Origin: Parafannyhessea umbonata
Lineage (GTDB): Bacteria > Actinomycetota > Coriobacteriia > Coriobacteriales > Atopobiaceae
DNA length: 64,000 nucleotides
Assembly: GCF_012844235.1 (NCBI RefSeq)
Contig: NZ_JABAGR010000001.1
Location: forward strand, 62,001 to 126,000
Direction: 5' to 3'
Below are positions 9,251 to 17,076 of this stretch, in pieces (the first letter of the stretch is position 1; each line of letters opens with the position of its first letter). The notes beneath the pieces are model-generated. The model searched no databases and was not told where the DNA came from. It saw only the letters and a list, made by a program, of their open reading frames with translations. The translations under genes and the position numbers were made by a program.

Positions 9251-9628
9251 ATGAAGAAGGCAATCGTTACCGATAAGGCACCTGCGGCGCTTGGTCCCTA
9301 CAGCGCGGGCGTCACCTCGAACGGCTCCATCAACGTGAGCGGCCAGCTGGGCATCGACCCCGCTACCGGCAAGCTTGCGGGCGACGACATCCAGAGCCAG
9401 ACGCGCCAGAGCCTCACGAACCTGAGGAACATTCTGGAGGCGGCCGGCGCCACCATGGCGGACGTTGTGGAGACCACCGTGCTGCTGGCAGACATCAGCG
9501 AGTTTGGCGCCATGAACGAGGTGTACGCCGAGTTCTTCGAGGCACCGTATCCCGCGCGTGCTGCGTTCCAGGTGGCGGCGCTTCCCGGCGGCGGCAAGGT
9601 CGAGATCAAGGCCGTCGCGAGGGTCTAG
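9251..9628 (+). CDS. ridA: RidA-family enamine/imine deaminase
   Basis: A 125-residue YjgF/YER057c/UK114 protein of normal length with the conserved GPYSAGV N-terminus, NVSGQLGIDP, and the catalytic Arg in YPARAAFQV near residue 101. AAGGAGA precedes the ATG. RidA trimers hydrolyse reactive enamine/imine intermediates. Placed after ydrolase and carbamoyltransferase genes, it may clear intermediates of the same pathway, in line with the YgeX-type (diaminopropionate lyase) chemistry of related clusters, although no ygeX is seen here. Confidence 0.93.
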   Translation: MKKAIVTDKAPAALGPYSAGVTSNGSINVSGQLGIDPATGKLAGDDIQSQTRQSLTNLRNILEAAGATMADVVETTVLLADISEFGAMNEVYAEFFEAPYPARAAFQVAALPGGGKVEIKAVARV

Positions 9629-9665
9629 CGCGAGGGTCTAGCACGAATCTGGCACGCGAGCTTGG

Positions 9666-9705
9666 GGCGGCGTCGGCTGTGGCTGGCGCCGCCTTTCGCC
9701 TTTTG
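9666..9705 (+). terminator. Probable terminator after ridA
   Basis: GGCGGCG (9666-9672) pairs with CGCCGCC (9687-9693) and is followed by TTTCGCCTTTTG. It lies about 40 bp after the ridA stop and would end the ygeY-ridA transcript. Confidence 0.6.
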
Positions 9706-9868
9706 CGTGCGGTCGCGCCGTCGTTGGAGTGGAGTGCGAGCGCGGAAATCGACACTTAAAGTCGCGGATTCTGACAAATGAGCAGGTAAATCGCTTGTGG
9801 ATGATGCTGCTATCATGGGTGGGCGGGGACCGTGGCGTCCCCGCGACCGGACCCAAGGGAGGCAGTCC

Positions 9869-10441
9869 ATGGGTGGCATTGCGTTTGAGCAGATGAGGCA
9901 GGGCCATTGGCTGATGGCCGCGTGCTGCGTGCTGTACCTTTTGTGGTGGGCGATATTCTTCTGGCCCAAGGTGGGCGGCGGGTCTGCCCACGGGCCGCTT
10001 AGGGTCGTGGGCATTGCGGCGATCCTGGGGGCCGTCGTTTGCGGCCTGTTGGGTGCGTCCCGCGTGTGCGGGGGAGCGGCAAGGCTCGTGCCCGCCTGGG
10101 CGCCCTGGGGCTTTGCGCTGGGGTCGGCGGCGCTGTACTTCGCGCTGCTTGCGGTGACGCAGCGCGCGTTCCAGCGGCAGCCAACCACGGAGCTCGTGCT
10201 CTTCGTGGCGTGGCTCGGCATGGAGGCGTTCTGCGCGCTGGCTCTGGGCCGCGCCGGAGAGGCGGGCGCGGCCACGCTGGTGGCACTTCTCGCCGTGGCG
10301 GGCTTTGCCGTGAGCCTTGTGTGCTACGTGCTGTACTACCGGTTGGGCGCGCTGGCCTCGTTCGTGGACGGGTGCGTGCCGCTGGCGCTCATCGGCGTGG
10401 TGAGCGCCGTCGTCGCAGGTTGCATCGCCGTGGTGGGATAG
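9869..10441 (+). CDS. Six-TM membrane protein of unknown function
   Basis: 190 residues with about six hydrophobic helices (roughly 14-31, 45-65, 82-102, 111-133, 137-162 and 168-190). The ATG at 9869 is favoured by GGGAGGC upstream; the frame also opens at 9797 but that stretch is arginine-rich and shows no membrane segment. No motif that I recognise. It stands alone, convergent with the next gene, and closes the G+C-rich backbone before the island. Confidence 0.7.
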   Translation: MGGIAFEQMRQGHWLMAACCVLYLLWWAIFFWPKVGGGSAHGPLRVVGIAAILGAVVCGLLGASRVCGGAARLVPAWAPWGFALGSAALYFALLAVTQRAFQRQPTTELVLFVAWLGMEAFCALALGRAGEAGAATLVALLAVAGFAVSLVCYVLYYRLGALASFVDGCVPLALIGVVSAVVAGCIAVVG

Positions 10442-10512
10442 GTGGTGGGGTAGGTCCAGCCCGTCGCGCCCGCCATGGCCGCTGGCCGGATGGGCCAGGT
10501 CGGCGTCGTGCG

Positions 10513-11088
10513 CTACGCGAGCTTGGCCATGTCCTCGGGGCTCACGAGCCATTGCTTCAAAGGGCAGGCGTACGCAACGTCATTCTGGTCGAAGATTGCG
10601 AGCGACGTCTTGGAAAGCTCTGCCCGATACCAGTTTCCGAAGGAACTCGAGGGGTTGTCGAATACCTCCCTGCGCATGATGCGGGACGTGAGGAGCGGGT
10701 TGCCTTCCGCGTACTTGGCATCGAAGAACTCATAGTCGGGTGCTTCACCACGCTTGGTCTTCTCCGAGAGATATCTATCGATCTCGTCGAAGAAGAGCTC
10801 ATCGTTGTAGAGCACGCCTCGACGGGCGTCAGGCCCAACGGGCGGCTTGCCCCCGGAGGCCCTTCTCATGTAGCGCGTAACGTAGATGCCACCATCATCG
10901 AAAAGGATGAGCCGGTCGCACTCTTGGCAGTGCCAAACTTCTGATTTCTCCCCGGGACGGTACTCGAGGCCGAAGAATGCCTGGCTGTCGGCCAGCTCGT
11001 CCATGAGCGAGTCTGCTACGAAGTTCCACACGTTCTCGTAGTTGTTTTCGCGAACGTCGTTGCCGCAGAGACATGCTATGTGCGACAC
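10513..11088 (-). CDS. Hypothetical protein with zinc-ribbon-like cysteines
   Basis: 191 residues from a GTG at 11088 with AGGGGGC upstream. Two cysteine pairs, CLC near the N-terminus (residues ~6-8) and CQEC in the WHCQECDRLILF stretch (~53-58), could bind a metal, after which the protein is rich in acidic and aromatic residues. The HCQECD...LFDDGGIYVTRY layout resembles small hypothetical proteins found beside toxin/immunity or defence genes, but I recognise no named family. It is the left-most gene of the lower-G+C island and convergent with the membrane protein. Confidence 0.6.
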   Translation of the reverse strand: MSHIACLCGNDVRENNYENVWNFVADSLMDELADSQAFFGLEYRPGEKSEVWHCQECDRLILFDDGGIYVTRYMRRASGGKPPVGPDARRGVLYNDELFFDEIDRYLSEKTKRGEAPDYEFFDAKYAEGNPLLTSRIMRREVFDNPSSSFGNWYRAELSKTSLAIFDQNDVAYACPLKQWLVSPEDMAKLA

Positions 11089-11219
11089 TGCGCCCCCTAT
11101 CGTCGTCGCGGATGTCAGCAGTGCATTCTACCAGCCTCTTTCCCCACCTTGGCGCCCGTAAGAAAATGTCAGCGGACGATGAGCCGATGACACGCGGGGC
11201 GAGAAGGACGGGTCAGTAA

Positions 11220-11744
11220 TGCATCTGGGAAAACCCGAACCAGCGCGAGCACATAGACGACGATCCGTTCGAGGGCATCGGCTTCACGCTGGGATGCTCT
11301 GCGGCAGTTGGGCAGCAGATGACAGACGCGGCGTGCACGATGATCGCAGGCCCCCTGGCGTGGAGACGCGGTCATCTACGTTGGTGACTACTGGACTGAA
11401 GGCTCCTTCGACGACGAGCGCTCGCACAGGCTGTTCACGAAGTTCGACGGCTATCCCTACGAGGACATACTGAAACGTTTTGAGAACGTAACGGGGCACT
11501 TTGAGGAGGCCCGGGGCCACAAATACGGTGACTATCTCCATTTCGAGGAGCGGGGCGACGTATTCGACGAGCCGTATACCGGGTCGTTCGACTTGCGCGT
11601 AAGGAGCTGGCGTGCTATGCGCACGCCGCAGTCCAAGGGCTTCGGTTCACGGCCAAGCCCAGGATTTGGACTTTCGTCCTCTTTACGGGACGTGAACGGC
11701 ATGACCATACGGAGGAACAAGGCAACATACCCGCATGGAGGTAG
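11220..11744 (+). pseudogene. Decayed gene of unknown family, at least two frameshifts
   Basis: Coding-like sequence runs across three frames. From about 11220 it reads ENPNQREHIDDDPFEGIGF then a GCSAAVGQQMTDAACTMIAGP stretch; near 11360 it jumps frame to DAVIYVGDYWTEGSFDDER and on to YGDYLHFEERGDVFDEP; near 11600 it jumps again to RFTAKPRIWTFVLFTGRERH and stops at 11744. No start codon heads it. Loss of frame with preserved protein-like composition is the mark of a pseudogene (or sequencing indels). Family not recognised. Confidence 0.55.
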
Positions 11745-12020
11745 CCAAATCCACTCAAAAGCGTCTGCCGCCTCTCAAGAATCCGCCGGCACCCCGCTCA
11801 CCAAAATATCTGACATTGGATCTTGATCTTTCTTCTCTATCGAGAGATCATCTCCATAGCAACCCGGATGGGTGCTGGAGATGTGGAATCGGACGATTCC
11901 AGGACAATGTGCGCAATAGAGAGATGCGTATGCATTGACTGGAGCCGGGAGACCGGCCCTTCTTTTCTCTCGAGAGGGTCTCCGATCCGCTTCTCGCCGA
12001 CGGCTAGAGAAGGGATCATC

Positions 12021-13457
12021 ATGACACACGAGTCACCAGTAACAATTCGGCTTAAGCAGTCCTCGGAGCAAACAGTCGGGGTCATCAAGCGCGTGTTTGG
12101 GCTGATGCCGGCACGCTTCATCGTCAATGTTATCGATGCATTGGACCTTGAGGCAAACCCGAGGAACTCCCGCCTCGGAAGCGTCACAGACGCAATCGAG
12201 GCCTCTATTGCTAATGACGACCTGGACCAGGGCCAGCAGCTCTTCCCATTCAAGACCAAGGGCATTCTTCTCGCCACGTCACAATACGAGCAGCTTGATC
12301 GGGGACGCTATAACCTGATCTTTGATGACCGCAGCATCGAAGGAGTGCTGGACGGAGGTCACAACATGCTGGCAATAGGCCTCTACATCCTCAATCAGGC
12401 AGAGATAACTGCCGGAAAGACCACGCCAAGGAAGAAGGATGTCAATCTCTGGGCCGACTTCAAGGGGGTCTGGAAGGAAGCTCACCAAGACATCGATAGC
12501 TACCTCCAGCGCATCGCTAGCGTAGAGGATCGCGCCAAGCTCGAGCAAGATGGAATCGGAACCCTCAACTTTCTCATTCCTACGGAGATGCTAATCCCCG
12601 CCGACCAAAACGACGCGGAATGCCTCGAGACCTTCCGCTCTTCCCTGCTTGAAATCTGCGACGCTCGTAACAATAACGCCCAGCTCACTGTGGGTACCAA
12701 GGGTAATAAAGAGGGTCTGTTCGACGCCTTCCGCTCCCTCTTTGAGGAGAAGGAGCCGGAGTTCGCAAAGAACATCAGCTGGAAGACCAACGACGGCGGA
12801 ACAATCGAAAGCCGTAACCTGATCGCCCTCGCATGGATCCCCCTCTCGCTGACGACTTGGGTGAACGGGGAGGATGCCGTGATGGACCCGCCCAAGACAA
12901 CGGCAATCTACAGTGGCAAGGGGCAGTGTCTGGACAAATACCTCACCCTCATGCGGAATCCAAGGATCTCCACCGCAAACACGAACGGAACCGAGAAGGA
13001 GCTGCACGACCAGCAGGTGCTTAGCGCCTTGAAGGTTGCCGTAGACATACCGCGCGCCTTTGACCTGATCTATCAGAACTTCCCGAAGTACTACAACAAG
13101 CCAGGTGGCTCATATGGGAAGATCAGCGCAGTGAAGAGCATGCAGCATAAGTCCGGTGAATACACGACCCCATTCTACGGCCTTGATGCCGAGCAGCCGG
13201 TCCCCGATGGCTTTATCTACCCGCTCGTCTACGGCCTTAGGGCTTGCATGGAATACGATCCTGGCAGGAATGAGGTAAGGTGGCGCGTGGATCCGTACAA
13301 GTTCATTCAGAGCAAGGACTTTGCCAAGGCAGCCGAAGACTATTGCGGAGTCATCCGACAGTCCGAGTACGACCCCCAGAAGGTCGGCAAGGGTAAATTC
13401 AGCTATTCCTCCGCGGAGACTTTCGTTGAGCTGGCCATGGTTCGCTACCACGAGTAG
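12021..13457 (+). CDS. AIPR-like (abortive infection phage resistance) protein, putative
   Basis: 478 residues from ATG 12021 (AGAAGGGA upstream; the frame extends upstream without a good start). Key stretch SIEGVLDGGHN at ~106-115, followed by an alpha-helical segment, recalls the DGGH/NG-Q core of AIPR-family proteins; a later DARNNNAQLTVG stretch (~residues 218-229) resembles the N-N-Q segment of the same family. The central part is mixed alpha/beta; no membrane segments. It lies 360 bp upstream of a CBASS operon and 115 bp before a restriction-enzyme relic, supporting an anti-phage role. The family assignment is by pattern only and could be wrong. Confidence 0.5.
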   Translation: MTHESPVTIRLKQSSEQTVGVIKRVFGLMPARFIVNVIDALDLEANPRNSRLGSVTDAIEASIANDDLDQGQQLFPFKTKGILLATSQYEQLDRGRYNLIFDDRSIEGVLDGGHNMLAIGLYILNQAEITAGKTTPRKKDVNLWADFKGVWKEAHQDIDSYLQRIASVEDRAKLEQDGIGTLNFLIPTEMLIPADQNDAECLETFRSSLLEICDARNNNAQLTVGTKGNKEGLFDAFRSLFEEKEPEFAKNISWKTNDGGTIESRNLIALAWIPLSLTTWVNGEDAVMDPPKTTAIYSGKGQCLDKYLTLMRNPRISTANTNGTEKELHDQQVLSALKVAVDIPRAFDLIYQNFPKYYNKPGGSYGKISAVKSMQHKSGEYTTPFYGLDAEQPVPDGFIYPLVYGLRACMEYDPGRNEVRWRVDPYKFIQSKDFAKAAEDYCGVIRQSEYDPQKVGKGKFSYSSAETFVELAMVRYHE

Positions 13458-13571
13458 GTAGCCTTCGCCCCGATGCGGCCCCCACAATGGTGTAGTTTCC
13501 TTGCCGCGAACTGTAAACATAACGAAGTGTCGAAAACCTGCTGAGCGTTCCGTCGACCCCTACGTTAGCGA

Positions 13572-13796
13572 ATGCAGCAGGGCAGCTTCTTCCCCGACGG
13601 GGCCTACGTGGAGGAGGCAGAAGACGGGCGGCAGCGGGTGTACTTCGTGGTGGAGACCAAGGGCAAGCAGCGCGGCGAGAACCGCCCCACCGGGGAGGCG
13701 AAGATAAGCTGTGCGGAGGCGCACTTCAAGGCGCTGGAGCTGGGCAGCGACTTCCACTACGAGGTGGAGACGGAGTACCACTACGCAACGGTGTAG
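13572..13796 (+). pseudogene. C-terminal relic of a type III restriction endonuclease (Res)
   Basis: A 74-codon open frame holding what looks like the PD-(D/E)xK nuclease tail of a Res subunit: FFPDGAYV, then VYFVVETKGKQ, then KISCAEAHFKALE. An in-frame stop lies just upstream of the ATG and no helicase part or methylase partner is present, so this is a fragment rather than a working enzyme. It sits between the AIPR-like gene and the CBASS genes. Confidence 0.6.
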
Positions 13797-13816
13797 AACC
13801 GAGAAAGTGAGGCTAG

Positions 13817-14632
13817 ATGGATAAGGTCCATGAGAACAACCATTCCATTCCCCTTGAGACCAGGAGCTTGATTTCCAAGCGCTACAAGAGGATGACAAAG
13901 GCTGTCAACGGCGAATTCTGGGACTCATCAAGCGAGACAGCACACTCGCGTTACGTCGGGTCTTATGGCCGTGGGACGGCCATCGACACGAGCGACCTCG
14001 ACATCCTCATGGAGTTGCCACGAGAGGAATACGAGCGCTATGACGGATACAAGGGAAACGGCCAGTCACGACTCCTCCAGGCTCTGAAGGGGGCCATTCA
14101 GTCGACCTGGTCCGGCTCCAACATTCGGGCTGATGGGCAAGTAGTCGTGGTCAATTTCAGCGACGGTATGAGGTTCGAGGTCCTTCCCGCATTCGAGCAA
14201 ATCGTATCTTGGGACGACGATCCACATTATGTGTATCCGGACACAAACATGGGAGGCAACTGGCTCACGACCAATCCCATTGCAGAGCAGCGAGAAATAC
14301 GAGCAAAGAATGACCGCACTCGTGGACTCCTCTTCGATACTTGCAAGCATGTCCGCTATGTTCATACGCAGCATTATTCGAGCTACCATCTTTCGGGTAT
14401 TCTTATTGATAGCTTCGTTTACGAGGCAATAGATGAATGGCGATGGGCTCTGGACGGAGAGCGCGGGTCCGAACCCGGGGCGTTTGAGAAGCACCTTCTT
14501 GAGCGTTACAACAGCATGACAGCCAGAGGCTTGGTTCCTCCTTCTCTGCGAGCGCCCGGCAGCGGGCAACAGGTGGATGCAAGGTACGATTACGGGGCGC
14601 TCGGCAAGGTCATTCGATATATCGCCGAGTAA
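13817..14632 (+). CDS. CBASS cyclic-oligonucleotide synthase (CD-NTase, SMODS type)
   Basis: 271 residues of the cGAS/DncV-like nucleotidyltransferase fold. The active site is complete: GSYGRGT at 48-54, the metal-binding Asp60 and Asp62 in TSDLDILM, and a third acidic residue, Glu121, in MRFEVLPAF. The helical C-terminal half matches SMODS-associated folds. GAAAGTGAGG precedes the ATG. It is followed after 10 bp by a SLATT-domain gene, the classical two-gene arrangement in which the synthase makes a cyclic nucleotide signal on infection and the membrane protein responds. The product nucleotide cannot be predicted. No Cap2/Cap3 or HORMA/TRIP13 genes are next to it. Confidence 0.88.
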   Translation: MDKVHENNHSIPLETRSLISKRYKRMTKAVNGEFWDSSSETAHSRYVGSYGRGTAIDTSDLDILMELPREEYERYDGYKGNGQSRLLQALKGAIQSTWSGSNIRADGQVVVVNFSDGMRFEVLPAFEQIVSWDDDPHYVYPDTNMGGNWLTTNPIAEQREIRAKNDRTRGLLFDTCKHVRYVHTQHYSSYHLSGILIDSFVYEAIDEWRWALDGERGSEPGAFEKHLLERYNSMTARGLVPPSLRAPGSGQQVDARYDYGALGKVIRYIAE

Positions 14633-14642
14633 CGAGGCCTGC

Positions 14643-15209
14643 ATGGACGAAAATCATGAGTACAAGAAGCGGCTCTGGTCGCAACTTACCGAAGCCTATG
14701 CCAAGGAAGTCTATTCCCGTGAGACGCAAAACGTGGCCGCCAACAGCACCAAGAAACTGGGCGACCGCATCTCCATCGCGCAGATAGTCCTGACGTCCGT
14801 CGCCACCGTCGGGTTTATCTCCACCTTACTGCCTTCAGGCTACGTAGCCGCGATCGTTGCAACGGCATGTTCAGCGGTTGCCCTTGCCTTAAACCTCTAT
14901 TCGCGTGGGGCAAAGCTGTCAGAAGAATCCGCCGCCCATGTCAAGGCTTCAAATGACCTGTGGGCCTTCGAGCAAAGGCTAGTCTCCCTTCTCACCGATT
15001 TCGAGGAACTCGATCCGGGCGCTATATGCGCTAAACGTGACCAGCTATTCGACGAGCTCGATGCGGTTTACCGAAGCGCCCCAAGAACCAACGAGCGCCA
15101 ATACGAAAAGGCCAAGAAGATGCTGAAGGAGAATCAGGCTCAATCATTTACCGATGGCGAGATAGACTCTCTCCTCCCTGAAAACCTTCGATGGAAATAC
15201 AAGTCCTGA
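14643..15209 (+). CDS. SLATT-domain membrane effector of CBASS
   Basis: 188 residues from ATG 14643, preceded by AACGAGG. Two closely spaced transmembrane helices (about 43-63 and 66-87, separated by a short LPSG turn) lie between soluble alpha-helical parts, the layout of SLATT (SMODS and SLOG-associating two-TM effector) proteins. Directly downstream of the CD-NTase, probably co-transcribed. In the family the helices are proposed to assemble in the inner membrane and breach it when the cyclic nucleotide binds, killing the infected cell. A terminator-like hairpin follows. Confidence 0.82.
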   Translation: MDENHEYKKRLWSQLTEAYAKEVYSRETQNVAANSTKKLGDRISIAQIVLTSVATVGFISTLLPSGYVAAIVATACSAVALALNLYSRGAKLSEESAAHVKASNDLWAFEQRLVSLLTDFEELDPGAICAKRDQLFDELDAVYRSAPRTNERQYEKAKKMLKENQAQSFTDGEIDSLLPENLRWKYKS

Positions 15210-15259
15210 GCTAAATGCTTTCTCGCATCAGAGGAGTCCCGCTTGTGGCACCACCGGAC

Positions 15260-15290
15260 AATGCCCGTACCTAGAAGGTGCGGGCATTTC
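15260..15290 (+). terminator. Terminator-like hairpin after the CBASS operon
   Basis: AATGCCCGTACC (15260-15271) pairs with GGTGCGGGCATT (15277-15288) with one G-U pair and a 5-nt loop, followed by a short T-containing tail. Found 50 bp past the SLATT stop. Confidence 0.55.
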
Positions 15291-15327
15291 TAATGTGTCG
15301 GGCCCGCGAGACGAAAGGGGTCCAACG

Positions 15328-15892
15328 ATGGACGGTGATCTGGATGGCAAGGCATCGCCGGGTGCGGCAGGCGAAGGGGACTCGAGCGAGCAGGCGCTCG
15401 CGCAGGGGGACCAAGACGCCCAGGCGGACGGCGCGAAAGAGGTAGCGGGCGACGGTGCCGATGACGGTGTGGCCGACTACCAGGCGGCACTGAGGGCCAA
15501 GGACGCTGAGATCGAGACGCTTCAGGCGCGTGTCGTGGAGGCCGCGAAGACCTCCGAGGCGACCGAGACTCTGAACAAGGAGATCGCGGCACTCAAGAAG
15601 CAGATGGCCGACGAGCGCGTGGAGTTCACGCTACGCTCGGCCGGCGCACGCTCGGTCAAGGCCGCGAAGGCGCTGCTGGAGGAGCACGACGGCGACGTGG
15701 CAGCGCTCGTGGCTGCCGAGCCCTGGGCTCTTCGAGGGGGCCGAAGTTGGCACTTCACAAAGGACTTCACAAGATTCCGTAGGTGGCGCGACGGGCCTGG
15801 AGCCCGCGGGTGTCGCGGGCAGCTCTGACGACCAGTACATGAAGCGTTGGGAGATGATCGCCGACCTCGCCGACGAGAGCAAGGAGGGCTAG
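15328..15892 (+). pseudogene. Phage scaffold protein (GP20-like), frameshifted
   Basis: From ATG 15328 (GAAAGGGG upstream) the frame encodes an acidic head and a coiled-coil (ALRAKDAEIETLQARV, then LNKEIAALKKQM), typical of phage minor structural GP20/scaffold proteins. Near 15726, after AAEPW, the reading frame is lost; the +1 frame continues LFEGAEVGT and ends with DDQYMKRWEMIADLADESK and a stop at 15892, exactly the conserved scaffold tail. One indel therefore disrupts it. A capsid fragment follows after 3 bp, so these two are a relic of a prophage structural operon. Confidence 0.7.
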
Positions 15893-15895
15893 GGT

Positions 15896-16066
15896 ATGCC
15901 GAACAACATCGCAGCTATCAAGAGCTACACGACCATCCTCGACCGCGTGTGCCAGGGGGAGGCCACGAGCTCGTGCCTGAACTCGCCGGCGCGAATGGCG
16001 AGGGCAGGCCGCAACGCGAAGGAGATCATGATCCCGAAGATCTCCGTCTCTGGCCTGGGCGACTAG
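15896..16066 (+). pseudogene. Phage major capsid protein, N-terminal fragment
   Basis: 56 codons (MPNNIAAIKSYTTILDRV ... KEIMIPKISVSGLGD, stop at 16064-16066) match the N-terminus of the capsid protein that follows GP20 scaffold genes in Firmicute/Actinobacterial phages. The stop falls after GLGD, where a longer capsid normally continues. It lies immediately downstream of the scaffold relic and its end coincides with the start of the ~190-bp repeat. Confidence 0.6.
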
Positions 16067-16240
16067 AAGCACAACGTGAGAGTAGTTGTCCGAGTGAGCG
16101 CTCAACGAAGATGAACTTCTCGCTCACTGTGGCATGATGTGAATGAGTTACAAGCTCAGAGCTTATCGAACTGCGGGCGGCACGATATGTACGGAGGCCA
16201 TCATCTCCTGTCTGCTACTGTATGCGCTTCTCTATATCCT
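16049..16240 (+). repeat. Degenerate ~190-bp direct repeat, copy A
   Basis: This segment aligns over its whole length with 21523-21715, from TCTGGCCT(G/C)GGCGACTA at the left to TATGCGCTTCTCTAYATCCT at the right, with shared blocks such as AACGTGAGA, TGTCCGAG and ATGAACT. The copies are in direct orientation 5.5 kb apart and enclose the BREX relic, the DUF262 gene, the ADP-ribosylglycohydrolase and the AlbA_2 ATPase gene. The GCTGTCCGAGA block in copy B resembles the termini of some insertion sequences, but no transposase is present. Confidence 0.6.
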
Positions 16241-16349
16241 TAAATGCGCGACTCGGCACGGCGGCATTGCCGCGCACGAGCTTAACAAGATTCTTTCGCA
16301 CCACAAAGCCTGGAAAGGCATCGTTGAGCTTCCTATCCAAGTTGTCCAC
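16215..16349 (-). pseudogene. brxL: BREX protein BrxL, N-terminal fragment
   Basis: 44 codons from a GTG at 16349. The fragment reads DNLDRKLNDAFPGFVVRK, then NLVKLVRGNAAVPSR, a clear match to the start of BrxL (Lon-related BREX protein: LDxxLNxxFxGxVVRKDLTK...VPVYVLEYLLG), and then loses similarity after VPSR where the ~190-bp repeat begins. The remaining ~600 residues are absent. It lies 4 bp downstream of a decayed COG2865 ATPase gene, apparently preserving the gene order of a former BREX locus. Confidence 0.7.
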
Positions 16350-16353
16350 GCCA

Positions 16354-17002
16354 TCACTTCGCCTTCCGGTACTTCTGTTTGCTGCTGGTTGGTCTGTCGG
16401 GAATGGTTCGCTCGATGAGCCCACACGCGAGGGGAGGCTCAAGGTATCGCTCCCTGAAGCTAGGACGGTGCTTCAGCCCCAGCCCCTCATCAGCTCCGAA
16501 GCTGACATCTCTCTATCTCCTAGGACAGCGATAAGCTCCTTTACCGGATCGTCAGCGCAGCGGGCGCCTGTCGGCACTTGGTCGGTGACTTGGTCGGCGT
16601 TGTTGATAACTTGGTCGCCAGCATGAGTCATTTTGATACTCATCGGTGGCTCAATCTCCGTCACGAGAGTGGGACTCCCCTCCCAAGCCCGGCAGGCGGA
16701 AGCCGGCCAGGCCGCTCGTCTCAAGTTCCAGCGTCAGACGCACCCGGTCCGGCTCCCAAAGCTCCTCGAGCAGGGGATCTGGCTTGCCGGCACCGTACGT
16801 GCCCTCGCGCAGCGTGTCATAGCCGCTGCCTGCCCGCTCCCCAATGTTGATCAGGCTTGAACATGGAGAGGAACGTCCCGTTGCGCGGGTCGGACACGCC
16901 TCCCGCCTCCACCTCGCCTATCGAGATCCTGAGCGTGCCTGGGTTGGACGCGATGACGCGTTCCGGCTTTCGCGCCCCACATTTGCAGACCAGGACTAGA
17001 CG
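16354..17002 (-). pseudogene. Decayed COG2865 ATP-binding/DNA-binding protein, C-terminal half (copy 1)
   Basis: Minus-strand sequence preserves the C-terminal half of a COG2865 (AlbA_2/HATPase-like) protein across several frames: RKPERVIASNPGTLRIS and SDPRNGTFLSMF, then after a frameshift NIGERAGSGYDTLREGTYG and PDPLLEELWEPDR, then a wing-helix tail KELIAVLGDREMSASEL and GLIERTIPDRPTSSKQKYRK before a stop at 16354. At least three frame changes are needed. It is a clear paralogue of the relic at 44410-45002. Confidence 0.7.
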
Positions 17003-17076
17003 CACTCGGCACGAAGCCTGATAGTTGGATAGTTGAATAGCAACGAACTGTCACTTCCTGCAGATTGAGAGGGCCC

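Noticed and set aside
16143-16418. 91-codon plus-strand frame over repeat copy A
   Set aside because: It runs antisense to the brxL and COG2865 relics and has no protein-like features of its own.
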